Source of the DNA: Acidimicrobiia bacterium
GTDB lineage: Bacteria > Actinomycetota > Acidimicrobiia > Acidimicrobiales > Poriferisodalaceae
Assembly (NCBI GenBank): GCA_022822525.1
Contig: JAJEBN010000051.1
Coordinates: 1-33,685 of the forward strand
DNA: 33,685 nt
Direction: 5' to 3'
The stretch's first letter is position 1, and each line of letters opens with the position of its first letter. The position numbers and the translations under genes are program-made. The notes beneath the pieces were generated by a model. The model ran no database searches. It saw nothing but the letters and a program-made list of their open reading frames with translations, and was not told the origin of the DNA. Below, piece after piece: positions 13,748-21,649 of the stretch.

Positions 13748-15169
13748 TCAGCCGCCGGCCCACAGCGGCGGCGTCGGCATGGGTCCGCGAGCCGCCTCGT
13801 AGGCCGCTGCGAGCGACAGCGACAGTGTCTCGTCGCCGCCCCGGCACATGAACTGGATCGAGGTGGGCAAGCCACCCCCCGGTCCCGCCGGCGACACGCC
13901 CGTCGGCACGGTTGTCGAGCACAGCGCCAGGAAGTTGCCTGCCCGCGTGAACAGCGCCGGGGTGTTGGTCTCGTCGGCCTCGTCGACGGGCAGCGGCAGC
14001 ATCGGCGTGGTGGGCGTCACCATCGCGTCGAAGCCCTCGAACGCTTCGGCGAACTCGGCGAGGTCGACGCGCCGCTGCACCATCGCCGCGATGTACTCGT
14101 CGGCCGAGATGGCGGCGCCCGGCAGCACCCTGGCCCGCACCCGCTCGTCCACCTTCGAAGCCGGGTTCTCCATCATCTCGCCGTAGTAGTGATACGACTC
14201 GGCGGTCACGATCACGAAGCGGGTGTTCTTCATCTCCTCGAACGACGTCGGCGGGTCGAACGGCACCAACTCGGCACCCAGCCCGGCCAGCACCGCGAGC
14301 GCTGCGTCGTAGGCGGCGAGCTGAGCGGCATCCACGCCCACTCGCTCGGCATCGCTCAAACAGCCGATGCGCCGACCGCCCAAGCCGCCATCGAGCGCGG
14401 CCCGCATCGCCCCGTAGCGTCCGGCGCCGGCCGACCATTCACGCTCGACCTCGGCGGCTGGCGTGCCCGCCATGGCGTCGAACATGAGCGCCGCGTCCAG
14501 CACTGTTCGGGTCAGCGGCCCCGGCGTGTCCAGGGTGTGCGAGAGCGGCACGATCCCGTCGATCGGCAGCAGGCCCTCGGTGGTCTTCAGCCCGACGACC
14601 CCGCAGAGCGCCGCCGGCAGCCGCACCGACCCGCCCGTGTCGGTGCCCACGGCGCACGGCGTCATGCCTGCCGCCACCGCCGCGCCCGACCCCGACGACG
14701 ATCCGCCCGGCGTTCGCAGCACATCGGCATCCCACGGATTCCACGGCGTGCCCATGTGCTGGTTGGTGCCCCAGCCGCCCATGGCGAACTCGACGGTCTT
14801 GGTCTTGCCCAGCAGGATTCCGCCGGCGTCCAGCAGCCGCTGCGCAACCGTGCCCGTCGCCGGCGAGACCCGGTCGGCCCACTCGGCCGATCCCGCGGTG
14901 GTCACCCGGCCCTCGACGTCCACGATGTCCTTCAGCGCGAACGGCACCCCGAAGAACGGCCCCAGCGACGCACCCGAGTCCCGTGCCGACGCCACCGCCA
15001 CTTCGGCAGCCCGGGCTGCCGCCCGAGCCTCGTCCGCGTACACCGCCTGCCAGGCCCCGACCCGCCCGTCCAGCGACGCAATCGCCGTCAGGCATTCCTC
15101 GGTCGCGTCCACCGGCGACCGGGACCCGTCCCGGTAGCCCCCCGCCAATTCAGCAATCGTCGCCGTCAC
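13748..15169 (-). CDS. Amidase signature family hydrolase
   Basis: The 473-residue protein has a complete Ser-cisSer-Lys triad: Lys80 (GVPFALKD), cis-Ser157 (TPGGSSSGSG) and nucleophile Ser181 (GTDTGGSVRLPA). It probably hydrolyses a small-molecule amide. GatA is unlikely, since no gatB or gatC lies nearby and the context is catabolic. The start is a GTG at 15169 with GAGAGGGGG about 5 bp upstream; the longer frame before it is not protein-like. It begins 11 bp after the epimerase-like gene, so the two are co-transcribed. Confidence 0.93.
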   Translation of the reverse strand: MTATIAELAGGYRDGSRSPVDATEECLTAIASLDGRVGAWQAVYADEARAAARAAEVAVASARDSGASLGPFFGVPFALKDIVDVEGRVTTAGSAEWADRVSPATGTVAQRLLDAGGILLGKTKTVEFAMGGWGTNQHMGTPWNPWDADVLRTPGGSSSGSGAAVAAGMTPCAVGTDTGGSVRLPAALCGVVGLKTTEGLLPIDGIVPLSHTLDTPGPLTRTVLDAALMFDAMAGTPAAEVEREWSAGAGRYGAMRAALDGGLGGRRIGCLSDAERVGVDAAQLAAYDAALAVLAGLGAELVPFDPPTSFEEMKNTRFVIVTAESYHYYGEMMENPASKVDERVRARVLPGAAISADEYIAAMVQRRVDLAEFAEAFEGFDAMVTPTTPMLPLPVDEADETNTPALFTRAGNFLALCSTTVPTGVSPAGPGGGLPTSIQFMCRGGDETLSLSLAAAYEAARGPMPTPPLWAGG

Positions 15170-15180
15170 ACTGCCCCCTC

Positions 15181-16284
15181 TCACGCCCGGAAGCTGCCGC
15201 GGCGGCCGCCGGGATTCTCGTGCGGTCCGTAGTAGCCGAACGTCCAGCCCGGCATCTGCGCCCATTCGATGCGCCCGACCTCGGCCGCGAATCGCTCCGC
15301 CGCAGCGATCAACGCGTCCTCGGCGTTGTAGTCGAACGGGTCCTGCAGCCGGGCCGCTGCGTCCTCGCTGCCGGGCAGGTGCTCCGCCTGCCAGCGCACC
15401 GTGCGCCGCATGCCTTCTTCGGGGTCCACTTTGTCGCGGTACCCGAGCTGCTGGCGGATCTTCTCAGTGCTGAGGATGCGGTGCGTCGACGAGTGATTGT
15501 GAAGGAACGGCCCAGCCGTTGGGGCGAGCTCCCACGGAACCGAGACAAGATCGAAGGGATTGCCGAGCTCGTCGCCCACGATCTCCGCGATCTGGGCGTA
15601 GGTGAACTGCCGATCGTCTCCCACGTTGTAGATCTCGCCCGCCGAGCGGTCGATGTGATCCACCGCCAGCAGCACCGCCGATGTGGCGTTCTCGACGAAC
15701 GCCGACGTCATCACCGTGAGACCGCCGTCGGGCATGATGATCCGCCGCCGGCCGTCGAGCGCACGCTTGACCAGCGTCCACTCCCGCGGCAGCACCTGGT
15801 TCGGACCGTAGATGTAGGGGTACCGGAAGTGGGTGGCGTCGGGGTGCAGCGAGAACGTCAGCTCCTCGGATTCGGCGATCTTGAGCGGCTTGGGCCCCGA
15901 GCGCTCATCGACCACGAGCTCGTCGTTCTCGTGCGTGGGGATCGACATCCCCTCGGGGAACTTCGTCGCAGGCTCGGAGAACCCGCTGTACGCGGGCACG
16001 CCGCCGATGGAGAACAGGCGAGGAGTGCGACCCACGAGCACCTTGACGATCGACCGCAGCCGGCCGTACATCGCGAAGACCACGTCGAAGTTGCGGCCCT
16101 CGATCGACGACCGGAACGCATCCTCATCGAAGGGATCGGTGTGGATGTGCTCGAGATGGTCGGGGATGGTGTCGACCTCGTGGCGACCCGTATGCAGGAT
16201 CGTCACGGTGTGACCGCGATCCACCAGACCGTTCACAATGTGGGGCCCAGTCGGCCCCGTCCCCCCGATGACCAGGATGTCCAT
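15181..16284 (-). CDS. NAD(P)-dependent epimerase/dehydratase-like protein
   Basis: The 367-residue extended-SDR protein has the Rossmann motif GGTGPTG (7-13) in MDILVIGGTGPTG. FRYPYIYGPNQVLPREW and IYNVGDDRQFTYAQIAEIVG are typical of NDP-sugar epimerase-like proteins. The classic YxxxK active site is not evident, because the region after SIGGVPAYSGFSEP reads differently. It may therefore be a non-catalytic relative or have an altered active site. It is the first gene of the minus-strand run and shares a 143-bp promoter region with the divergent CaiB-family gene. The ATG at 16284 was chosen because the Rossmann strand starts there. Confidence 0.85.
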   Translation of the reverse strand: MDILVIGGTGPTGPHIVNGLVDRGHTVTILHTGRHEVDTIPDHLEHIHTDPFDEDAFRSSIEGRNFDVVFAMYGRLRSIVKVLVGRTPRLFSIGGVPAYSGFSEPATKFPEGMSIPTHENDELVVDERSGPKPLKIAESEELTFSLHPDATHFRYPYIYGPNQVLPREWTLVKRALDGRRRIIMPDGGLTVMTSAFVENATSAVLLAVDHIDRSAGEIYNVGDDRQFTYAQIAEIVGDELGNPFDLVSVPWELAPTAGPFLHNHSSTHRILSTEKIRQQLGYRDKVDPEEGMRRTVRWQAEHLPGSEDAAARLQDPFDYNAEDALIAAAERFAAEVGRIEWAQMPGWTFGYYGPHENPGGRRGSFRA

Positions 16285-16380
16285 CCCGTCAGCTTGGCCC
16301 ATCGCCGCCAGCGCCGCTCGTCTCAGAGTGTCCCGGCAGCCCTGTGCAACACTGACCCGATGCCAGGTCGAACAGGTGCG

Positions 16381-16397
16381 GCTTGGGACCCCCAAGC
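16381..16397. promoter_or_regulatory. Perfect inverted repeat in a divergent promoter region
   Basis: GCTTGGG-ACC-CCCAAGC is a perfect 7-bp inverted repeat with a 3-nt centre, 30 bp upstream of the CoA-transferase ATG and within the 143-bp gap shared with the six-gene minus-strand run. It could be an operator controlling one or both units, or a hairpin in the CoA-transferase leader. The position is suggestive; no regulator gene is adjacent. Confidence 0.4.
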
Positions 16398-16427
16398 ATG
16401 GCGATGCGGCCTGCCGGGGAGTCCGCG

Positions 16428-17615
16428 ATGAGCACCACCGGGCCCGGACCGCTGGCGGGCATCCGTGTCGTGGAGATCGCCACGTTCATTGCCGCGCCCG
16501 GCGGCTCGCACTTGCTGGCATCGCAGGGCGCCGAGGTCATCAAGGTGGAGGACCTGGTGGTCGGCGATCCGTTGCGCATGTTCGGGTCGAGCCGGAACGG
16601 CATGTCGGGCTGGTTCGCCAACATCAACGCCGGCAAGCGCTCGCTCGCCATGGACATCGCCTCGCCCGAGGGCCGCGTGCTCATGGCCGATCTGCTGGCC
16701 ACTACCGATGTGTTCGTGCAGGCGTACCGCCCGGGCGTGGCCGAGCGGCTCGGCATCGGCGAGGCCGACGTGCGCAAACGCAACCCCGACGTCGTCTACG
16801 TGTCGATCAGCGGCTTCGGCCGTGACGGTCCGTATTCGAAGCGACCGGCCTACGACGCCGTCATCCAGGGCTGGTCGGGCATTGCGGCGGTGCAGGGCGG
16901 CGACGGCGAACCGCAGTTCGTCAAGAGCTTCATCCCCGACAAGGTCACCTCGCTGACGTGGACCCAAGCGGTGTGCGCGGCGCTGTTCGCCCGGGAGCGC
17001 ACCGGTCGGGGCGAGCACGTGGAGCTGTCGCTGCTCGATTCGGCGGTCAGCTTCATGTGGCCCGACGCGATGATGGACCACACGGTGCTGGCCGACGACG
17101 CCGACCATCGCCCCAACCTGCTGGCCGACTACCGGCTGCTGGCCTGCCGGGACGGCTACGTGGCCGTCATGCCGCTCACCGATGCGCACTGGAAGGGCGT
17201 GGCCGATGCGTTCGACCGGCCCGACCTGCTCACCGATCCTCGCTTCGCCGAAGCCGGCCCGCGGGCAGCGCATTTCGGCGACATGATCGACACGCTCGGC
17301 GAGGTGGTGGCCGATGTGGCCCGTGACGACGTGGTCGAGCGGCTCATCGCAGCCGACGTGCCGGTGGCGCCGGCCCTGCGCCCCGACGAGATCGCAGCAG
17401 ACCCTCAGGTGCGCCACTCCGGCGTGGTGCGGGAAGTGGACCACCCCATCGTCGGTCCGATCCGCCAGCACCGCCCCGCTGCGCTATTCGCTGCCGGCAT
17501 GCCCGAGCTGCGCCACGCCGTCGAGCGCGGCACCGACACCGATCAGATTCTGAGCGAGCTCGGCAGGACGCCCGACGCCATCGCCGAGCTGCGCTCCGCC
17601 GGAGTAGTGAAGTAG
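16428..17615 (+). CDS. CaiB/BaiF family (family III) CoA-transferase
   Basis: The 395-residue protein opens GIRVVEIATFIAAPGGSHLL and has GAEVIKVED, INAGKRSLAMDI, and VSISGFGRDGPYSKRPAYDAV with Asp143, the equivalent of the catalytic Asp of formyl-CoA transferase. FRC-family enzymes move CoA between carboxylic acids (formate/oxalate, carnitine, 2-methylacyl-CoA racemase and others); the substrate here is unknown. The ATG at 16428 has GGGGAG 8 bp upstream. It is divergent from the six-gene run and probably supplies a CoA-activated intermediate to the same pathway (inference). Confidence 0.93.
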   Translation: MSTTGPGPLAGIRVVEIATFIAAPGGSHLLASQGAEVIKVEDLVVGDPLRMFGSSRNGMSGWFANINAGKRSLAMDIASPEGRVLMADLLATTDVFVQAYRPGVAERLGIGEADVRKRNPDVVYVSISGFGRDGPYSKRPAYDAVIQGWSGIAAVQGGDGEPQFVKSFIPDKVTSLTWTQAVCAALFARERTGRGEHVELSLLDSAVSFMWPDAMMDHTVLADDADHRPNLLADYRLLACRDGYVAVMPLTDAHWKGVADAFDRPDLLTDPRFAEAGPRAAHFGDMIDTLGEVVADVARDDVVERLIAADVPVAPALRPDEIAADPQVRHSGVVREVDHPIVGPIRQHRPAALFAAGMPELRHAVERGTDTDQILSELGRTPDAIAELRSAGVVK

Positions 17616-17710
17616 CACGACTGCGCGGGGCGCCACCGTGCAGTCCCACACCCCGCCCGCCGCAGCCCAGTGACGGAGCGCGATGACGGGACGCTTGGAG
17701 CGGCTCGGCG

Positions 17711-18094
17711 CTAGATGCGCTCCACCAACACGTCTGTGGCGTGTACTGCCAGTGCGCCGATGTCGTCAGGATCGCCGGTGAGCACAGAGCCTCCGGGCTC
17801 GGCACAAGCCACTACCAGCGCGTCGACGGCGGATCCACGACGCGCACGAGTCCGCAGCCAAGCCGCCCGGCGCGCCAGACCTTCATCGATCTCCGTCACG
17901 ATGTCGCACGAGGTCAGCAGGCGGTTGGCGTTTGCGTCTTCGCCGGGGTCGCCCTGCAGGCATTCCACCAGTACCGGCGAGGGCACCACAGGAGGCCAGA
18001 GCCCCTCATCCTGGATGGCCTGCAGTACCTCACCAGCAAGTTGACGCCGACTCGAGAGGAACGTCACCGCGCCCGCGTCGAGCACCAGCACCAC
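17711..18094 (-). CDS. vapC: VapC-type PIN domain toxin
   Basis: The 127-residue PIN protein has acidic active-site residues at Asp6 (LDAGA), Glu44 (VECL), Asp91 (VDALVVA) and Asp108/Asp110 (TGDPDDI). PIN toxins of VapBC systems are Mg-dependent RNases that cut tRNA or rRNA. It starts with GTG, 12 bp after the stop of the antitoxin gene, and ends about 95 bp from the CoA-transferase. The usual conserved Ser/Thr after the first Asp is Gly here (DAGAV), a small deviation; the acidic tetrad is complete. Confidence 0.85.
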   Translation of the reverse strand: MVLVLDAGAVTFLSSRRQLAGEVLQAIQDEGLWPPVVPSPVLVECLQGDPGEDANANRLLTSCDIVTEIDEGLARRAAWLRTRARRGSAVDALVVACAEPGGSVLTGDPDDIGALAVHATDVLVERI

Positions 18095-18106
18095 AGCGAA
18101 CGACGC

Positions 18107-18361
18107 TCAGCTTGCGGCGCGTTCGTCGCGCCGCGCAAGCCGCCGAGCCAGGTCCCGCGCCCAGGCGACGGCAGCAGGATCGGGTTCGCCGACCTCGGCA
18201 CGCAGCTCTGCCACGTATCGCTCTCCCTCGGCCACGAGATCTCTGCGCCGGATCTCCACCCGGATTGCCTCTTGCAGCAACTCCGAGACCCGCAGCTTGC
18301 GCGACTTGACCTCGGCGTACAGCGGCTCCGGCAGGTACACCTGCATCCTCGGCATACGCAT
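18107..18361 (-). CDS. VapB-type ribbon-helix-helix antitoxin
   Basis: The 84-residue protein has an N-terminal RHH fold (MQVYLPEPLYAEVKSR followed by VSELLQEAIRVEI) that would bind the promoter as a dimer. An acidic/Ala-rich C-terminal helix (about 55-80) would wrap around the toxin. I prefer the ATG at 18361, with AAGGGG 9 bp upstream. An ATG at 18379 would place the start over that site, and one at 18355 is also in frame. It precedes the PIN toxin in one unit, and autoregulation is expected for the type. Confidence 0.8.
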   Translation of the reverse strand: MRMPRMQVYLPEPLYAEVKSRKLRVSELLQEAIRVEIRRRDLVAEGERYVAELRAEVGEPDPAAVAWARDLARRLARRDERAAS

Positions 18362-18477
18362 AAACATACACCCCTTCATCGATGCCCGATCTTTGCACCC
18401 ATGACGACGAACTCGGAAGTGATTCTCTGTGCCGTGGCTCCTGCGAAGCAGGGCAGTGGCGGAGTAGGAATGGTGAG

Positions 18478-19680
18478 ATGAGTGCGACTGAAGGTGCCGG
18501 TGGGACCGGCCCGGGTGGAGCGGACAGCGCGGCCACGGAGCTGCGCATCGACGAGCGCGCTGGCGCTGTGCTGGCCGAGCACGCCGCCTGGAACGAAGAG
18601 CACCGCCACCTGTCCGAGCACTCCCTGTCGGCCCTGCGCGACTCGGGAGCGCTGCGGCTGCTGGTGCCCGAACGGGTCGGGGGCGACGAGCTCACCTTCG
18701 CCGACATGGTGGCCAATGTGCGCGAGGCCGCCCTGTACGACGGTGCTGCGGCCTGGGTGCTGATGGTGCTGGTGGGGCACAGCTGGATGATCGGCTCGAT
18801 GAGCGAAGACCTCCAAGACGAGGTGTACGGGGCCGACCTCGACGCGATCGTGCCGGGCTCGCTGGCCCCTGTCGGCTCGGCCACGGAGTGCGACGGCGGC
18901 TGGCTCGTCGACGGGCGCTGGCCGTTCACCAGCGGAGCGGTCTGGGGCGACTGGTTCCTGCTTGGCTCGCAGGTGCTCGAGCCGGGGGAGCGACCCCGCC
19001 TGATCCACGTGGTGATGCCCCGCTCCGACATCGAAGTCGACGACAACTGGTATGCGATCGGTCTGCGGGGCACCGGCTCCTGCGATGTGGTGGCCGAGCA
19101 GGCCTTCGTGCCCACCCACCGCTTGCTCGACTCCGGCGAGCTGCTCGGTGCCCGCTCGCCGTGGTCAGCCCGCCACCGCACGTCGCTGTATCACACGCCG
19201 GTCCTGCCTGGGCTGTCGGTGCATGTCGCCGCAACCGCACTCGGGCTGGCACGCGCCGGGCTCGACGATGCCGCCGACCGCTTCGGCATCCAGGAGGACC
19301 GTTACATGGGCACCGCCAAGTCGCGCCGGCCAGGGCTGCACATGCGCCTCGCTGAGGCGAACACCGAGGTGCGCTCCGCCGAACTGCTCATCGACGACAC
19401 GATCGGCCTGCTCCGCCGGGCTGCCGAAGGCGACGATTCCAAGGCGCTGCGTGCCCACGCCAAGTACCAGGGCAGCTACGCCATCGAGCTGTGCCGCCGG
19501 GCACTTGACCGGGTCACTACGGCGGCAGGCGGCCGGGCAGTCTTCGACGGCAGCCGCCTGCAGCAGGCCTTCCGGGACGTGACGATGGCCTCCCAGCACC
19601 AGGTCGCCGATCTCGACACGGTCGGCGAGGCCTACGGCCGCACCCGCCTCGGCATGGACCCCGGCCCCCACCCGCTGTAA
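18478..19680 (+). CDS. Acyl-CoA dehydrogenase-fold flavin-dependent monooxygenase (HsaA/HpaH-like)
   Basis: The 400-residue protein has the acyl-CoA dehydrogenase fold, with features of two-component flavin hydroxylases (HsaA, p-hydroxyphenylacetate hydroxylase) rather than beta-oxidation enzymes: LSALRDSGALRLLVPERVGG, GRWPFTSGAVWGDWFLLGS, IGLRGTGSCDVVAEQAFVP, and a C-terminal helical part ending FRDVTMASQHQVADLDTVGE. Such enzymes use FMNH2 or FADH2 supplied by a separate reductase to hydroxylate phenolic compounds. No reductase is adjacent; the nearest flavin reductase is at 6732-7301. The start ATG follows GGAGTAGGAA by 7 bp. It lies between two VapBC modules and is divergent from the first. 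Confidence 0.82.
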   Translation: MSATEGAGGTGPGGADSAATELRIDERAGAVLAEHAAWNEEHRHLSEHSLSALRDSGALRLLVPERVGGDELTFADMVANVREAALYDGAAAWVLMVLVGHSWMIGSMSEDLQDEVYGADLDAIVPGSLAPVGSATECDGGWLVDGRWPFTSGAVWGDWFLLGSQVLEPGERPRLIHVVMPRSDIEVDDNWYAIGLRGTGSCDVVAEQAFVPTHRLLDSGELLGARSPWSARHRTSLYHTPVLPGLSVHVAATALGLARAGLDDAADRFGIQEDRYMGTAKSRRPGLHMRLAEANTEVRSAELLIDDTIGLLRRAAEGDDSKALRAHAKYQGSYAIELCRRALDRVTTAAGGRAVFDGSRLQQAFRDVTMASQHQVADLDTVGEAYGRTRLGMDPGPHPL

Positions 19681-19700
19681 CCCGGACGAGACACGACGAA

Positions 19701-19719
19701 GCGGCCGCGACCCGGCTCG
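19701..19719. repeat. 19-bp direct repeat, copy 1 (upstream of vapB)
   Basis: GCGGCCGCGACCCGGCTCG at 19701-19719 recurs exactly at 20142-20160, inside the vapC gene of the second module. The first copy is in the gap between the flavoprotein gene and vapB. It could be residual duplication or a chance match in GC-rich DNA. Confidence 0.6.
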
Positions 19720-19758
19720 TCTCAGCGTCGCCGGTACTCCCGCCGGCGCTCTGGTTGA

Positions 19759-19764
19759 TATCTT
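19759..19764 (+). promoter_or_regulatory. Candidate -10 box (TATCTT) for the second VapBC module
   Basis: TATCTT fits TAnnnT and ends 6 nt before the GTG at 19771. No ribosome-binding site precedes the GTG, which supports a leaderless mRNA. A 5-bp inverted repeat (GCCGG/CCGGC, about 19729-19746) lies where a -35 region would be and may serve autoregulation. Confidence 0.45.
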
Positions 19765-19770
19765 GACAGT

Positions 19771-19977
19771 GTGACCAAGACATCTGTCGAGATCGATCGA
19801 GATATCGTGGCGCAGGCCGCGGAGATTCTCGGCACGTCCTCCCTGCGCGACACGATCGATGCCTCGCTGCGCGAGATCGTCAACGCTCGACGCCGCTTGG
19901 AACTCGTCGGCCTGCTGTCGGACCCTGAGCGCTTCGACTTCGCAGCTGCAGACTCAGCGTGGGGCGCAGACAGCTAG
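19771..19977 (+). CDS. vapB: VapB-type antitoxin
   Basis: The 68-residue protein has the short RHH N-terminus TKTSVEIDRDIVAQAAEILG, then SLRDTIDASLREIV (second helix), and a C-terminal toxin-binding tail rich in Phe, Asp and Ala (LLSDPERFDFAAADSAWG). This is a common VapB architecture. The start is a GTG with a -10-like box just before it and no ribosome-binding site. Its stop overlaps the toxin start by one base (TAGTG), typical of coupled toxin-antitoxin genes. Confidence 0.85.
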   Translation: MTKTSVEIDRDIVAQAAEILGTSSLRDTIDASLREIVNARRRLELVGLLSDPERFDFAAADSAWGADS

Positions 19978-20396
19978 TGGCGCGCGCCACGCATCTCGCC
20001 GACACGAGCGCTCTCGCTCGATTCGACCGGCCCCATGTCGTCGCGTCAGCCGCTGCCCGCATTGCCGCCGGCGAGATCGCACTGTGCGCCCCGGTCATCT
20101 ACGAACTGGGCTTCAGCGCCCGCACTGCCGCCGATTACGACGCGGCCGCGACCCGGCTCGCAGCCTTCGAGCGAGCACCGACCACCGAGGGCGACTTCGG
20201 GCGCGCCCTTGACATCCAGCAACGCCTCGTGCACCGGGGGCTTCACCGTGCGGTCTCGCTGGTCGACGCTCTCGTCGCTGCTGTCGCCGAGAGTCGAGGC
20301 CTCGTGGTGCTGCACTACGACGCCGACTTTGAGCTCATCGCCGAGATCACCGGCCAGTCCACCGAGTGGATTGTGGAAAGAGGCAGCGCCGACTAG
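19977..20396 (+). CDS. vapC: VapC-type PIN domain toxin (second module)
   Basis: The 139-residue PIN protein has LADTSALARF (Asp9), VIYELGF (Glu43), LVDALVAA (Asp97) and HYDADFELIA (Asp115/Asp117), a complete acidic site for RNA cleavage. The preferred GTG at 19977 shares a base with the vapB stop; a GTG at 19959 would add six residues. It differs from the 17711-18094 toxin in motif spacing and antitoxin type, so the two modules were probably acquired separately. Confidence 0.85.
   Translation: MARATHLADTSALARFDRPHVVASAAARIAAGEIALCAPVIYELGFSARTAADYDAAATRLAAFERAPTTEGDFGRALDIQQRLVHRGLHRAVSLVDALVAAVAESRGLVVLHYDADFELIAEITGQSTEWIVERGSAD
20142..20160. repeat. 19-bp direct repeat, copy 2 (inside vapC)
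   Basis: Exact copy of the 19-bp sequence at 19701-19719, within the coding region of the second vapC and in frame with no disruption. Confidence 0.6.
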
Positions 20397-20506
20397 CACG
20401 GGCCGATAAAGGTGACCGTGAGCGGACATGACCAACTGAGATACTGGCCGAAGGCCGGCTCGTGGCTGCGGTGCCCAGCAGATGGCATCGCCGCTCCGGC
20501 AAGGAG

Positions 20507-21556
20507 ATGATGAACGTGAAGGCTCGCAAGGCGAGGCTCGCGGCTGCCGTCGCGGCCGCGGCGCTCGTCGCCGCGGCATGCGGTGGCGCCAGCGACGGAG
20601 ATGGGGGAGATGTCGCCACGCAGTCGTCAACCGCGCCGGCGACTACCGCAGCCCCTCCGAGCAGCGCGGCTCCCACCACCGCGGCGCCTCCGGCAACGAC
20701 AGTGGCGGCTGGCGAGCTGCCGAACGATGCGATGGGCTTGCTGATCGCCGCGATCGAGAACAGCGCTGTGCCGTCTGCGCGTGGCGAGATGCGATTGGAC
20801 ATGGCCGAGATGGCCAGCGTGTCCGTGCAGTTCGAGACCGACGGCAACCAGAACCAATCGATCACGATGCAATTCGGGGAGCTGATGGGACCCGACGGTG
20901 AGGGTCCAGGAGTCGAGGTCCGATTCGTCGACGACGATCTGTACGTGCAATTCGTGGTTCCCGAGGGGATGCAAGGCCTCATCGGCGACGCGATGCCGCA
21001 GGGCTGGTTCACGCTGGACGCAGCGGCGGCTGCCGAGATGGGAATCGTGTGCCCCTCACCGCTGCCGGGCGGGACGCCGATGGGCGGTGTGTGCCAGCTT
21101 CCCAACGACAGCACCTTCTTGATCGAGCATGTGACCGGCGCCGAGATCGTCGGTCAGGACAACCTCGACGGGCTGGCGGCTTCCCACGTTCGATTCACGG
21201 TCGATGCAGCAGCAGTGGCGGCGGAAGCCGCCGCCGCGCTCGGGGGCGCCGGGGGCGCCATGCCCTTCGGCGGAGACTTCGGCCCCGACGAGCTCGCGTT
21301 CGACGTGTGGATCGACGGTGACGGTCTCATCAGGCGCCTGAGCCTCGACTTGGGCGCCGTCATGGAAGAGCTCGTGGGCGAGCCGGATGGGACCGAATCG
21401 GACAGTTTCGGGGACGCGTTCGCCAGCCTGTTAGACATCACCAACGTCATCGACTACTACGACTACGGCGCTGACATCACCATCGAGGCGCCGCCCGCGG
21501 ACGAGATCGTCGGCGACCTCGGCGACTTGATGGGAGCCGGATTCGGCGCTGGCTGA
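20507..21556 (+). CDS. Secreted lipoprotein, LppX/LprG-like size, hypothetical
   Basis: The 349-residue protein has a lipoprotein signal: a short basic start (VKARKAR), an Ala/Leu-rich core and lipobox LVAAAC with Cys25. A Thr/Ala/Pro-rich linker (about 35-65) follows, then a mature domain with alternating hydrophobic strands: EMRLDMAEMASVSVQFETDG, MQFGELMG, VRFVDDDLYVQFVVPEG, FDVWIDGDGLIRRLSLDLG. This resembles the beta-sheet lipid-carrier fold of actinobacterial LppX/LprG-type lipoproteins (weak). AAGGAG at 20501-20506 could serve the ATG at 20507, the ATG at 20510, or best by spacing the GTG at 20516. Confidence 0.75.
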   Translation: MMNVKARKARLAAAVAAAALVAAACGGASDGDGGDVATQSSTAPATTAAPPSSAAPTTAAPPATTVAAGELPNDAMGLLIAAIENSAVPSARGEMRLDMAEMASVSVQFETDGNQNQSITMQFGELMGPDGEGPGVEVRFVDDDLYVQFVVPEGMQGLIGDAMPQGWFTLDAAAAAEMGIVCPSPLPGGTPMGGVCQLPNDSTFLIEHVTGAEIVGQDNLDGLAASHVRFTVDAAAVAAEAAAALGGAGGAMPFGGDFGPDELAFDVWIDGDGLIRRLSLDLGAVMEELVGEPDGTESDSFGDAFASLLDITNVIDYYDYGADITIEAPPADEIVGDLGDLMGAGFGAG

Positions 21557-21649
21557 GGGTCCCCCTACTTCGCGACGGCGCTCCCGAACGCTGGATGGTC
21601 GGCGCGTGTCAGACTGCCGCGTAGACAGCAGTCAGCACGGGGAGCAGCG

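Noticed and set aside
13748..15169. Amidase as GatA of the tRNA amidotransferase
   Set aside because: No gatB or gatC is adjacent, and the gene sits inside a catabolic-looking run. The signature alone does not distinguish GatA from other amidases.
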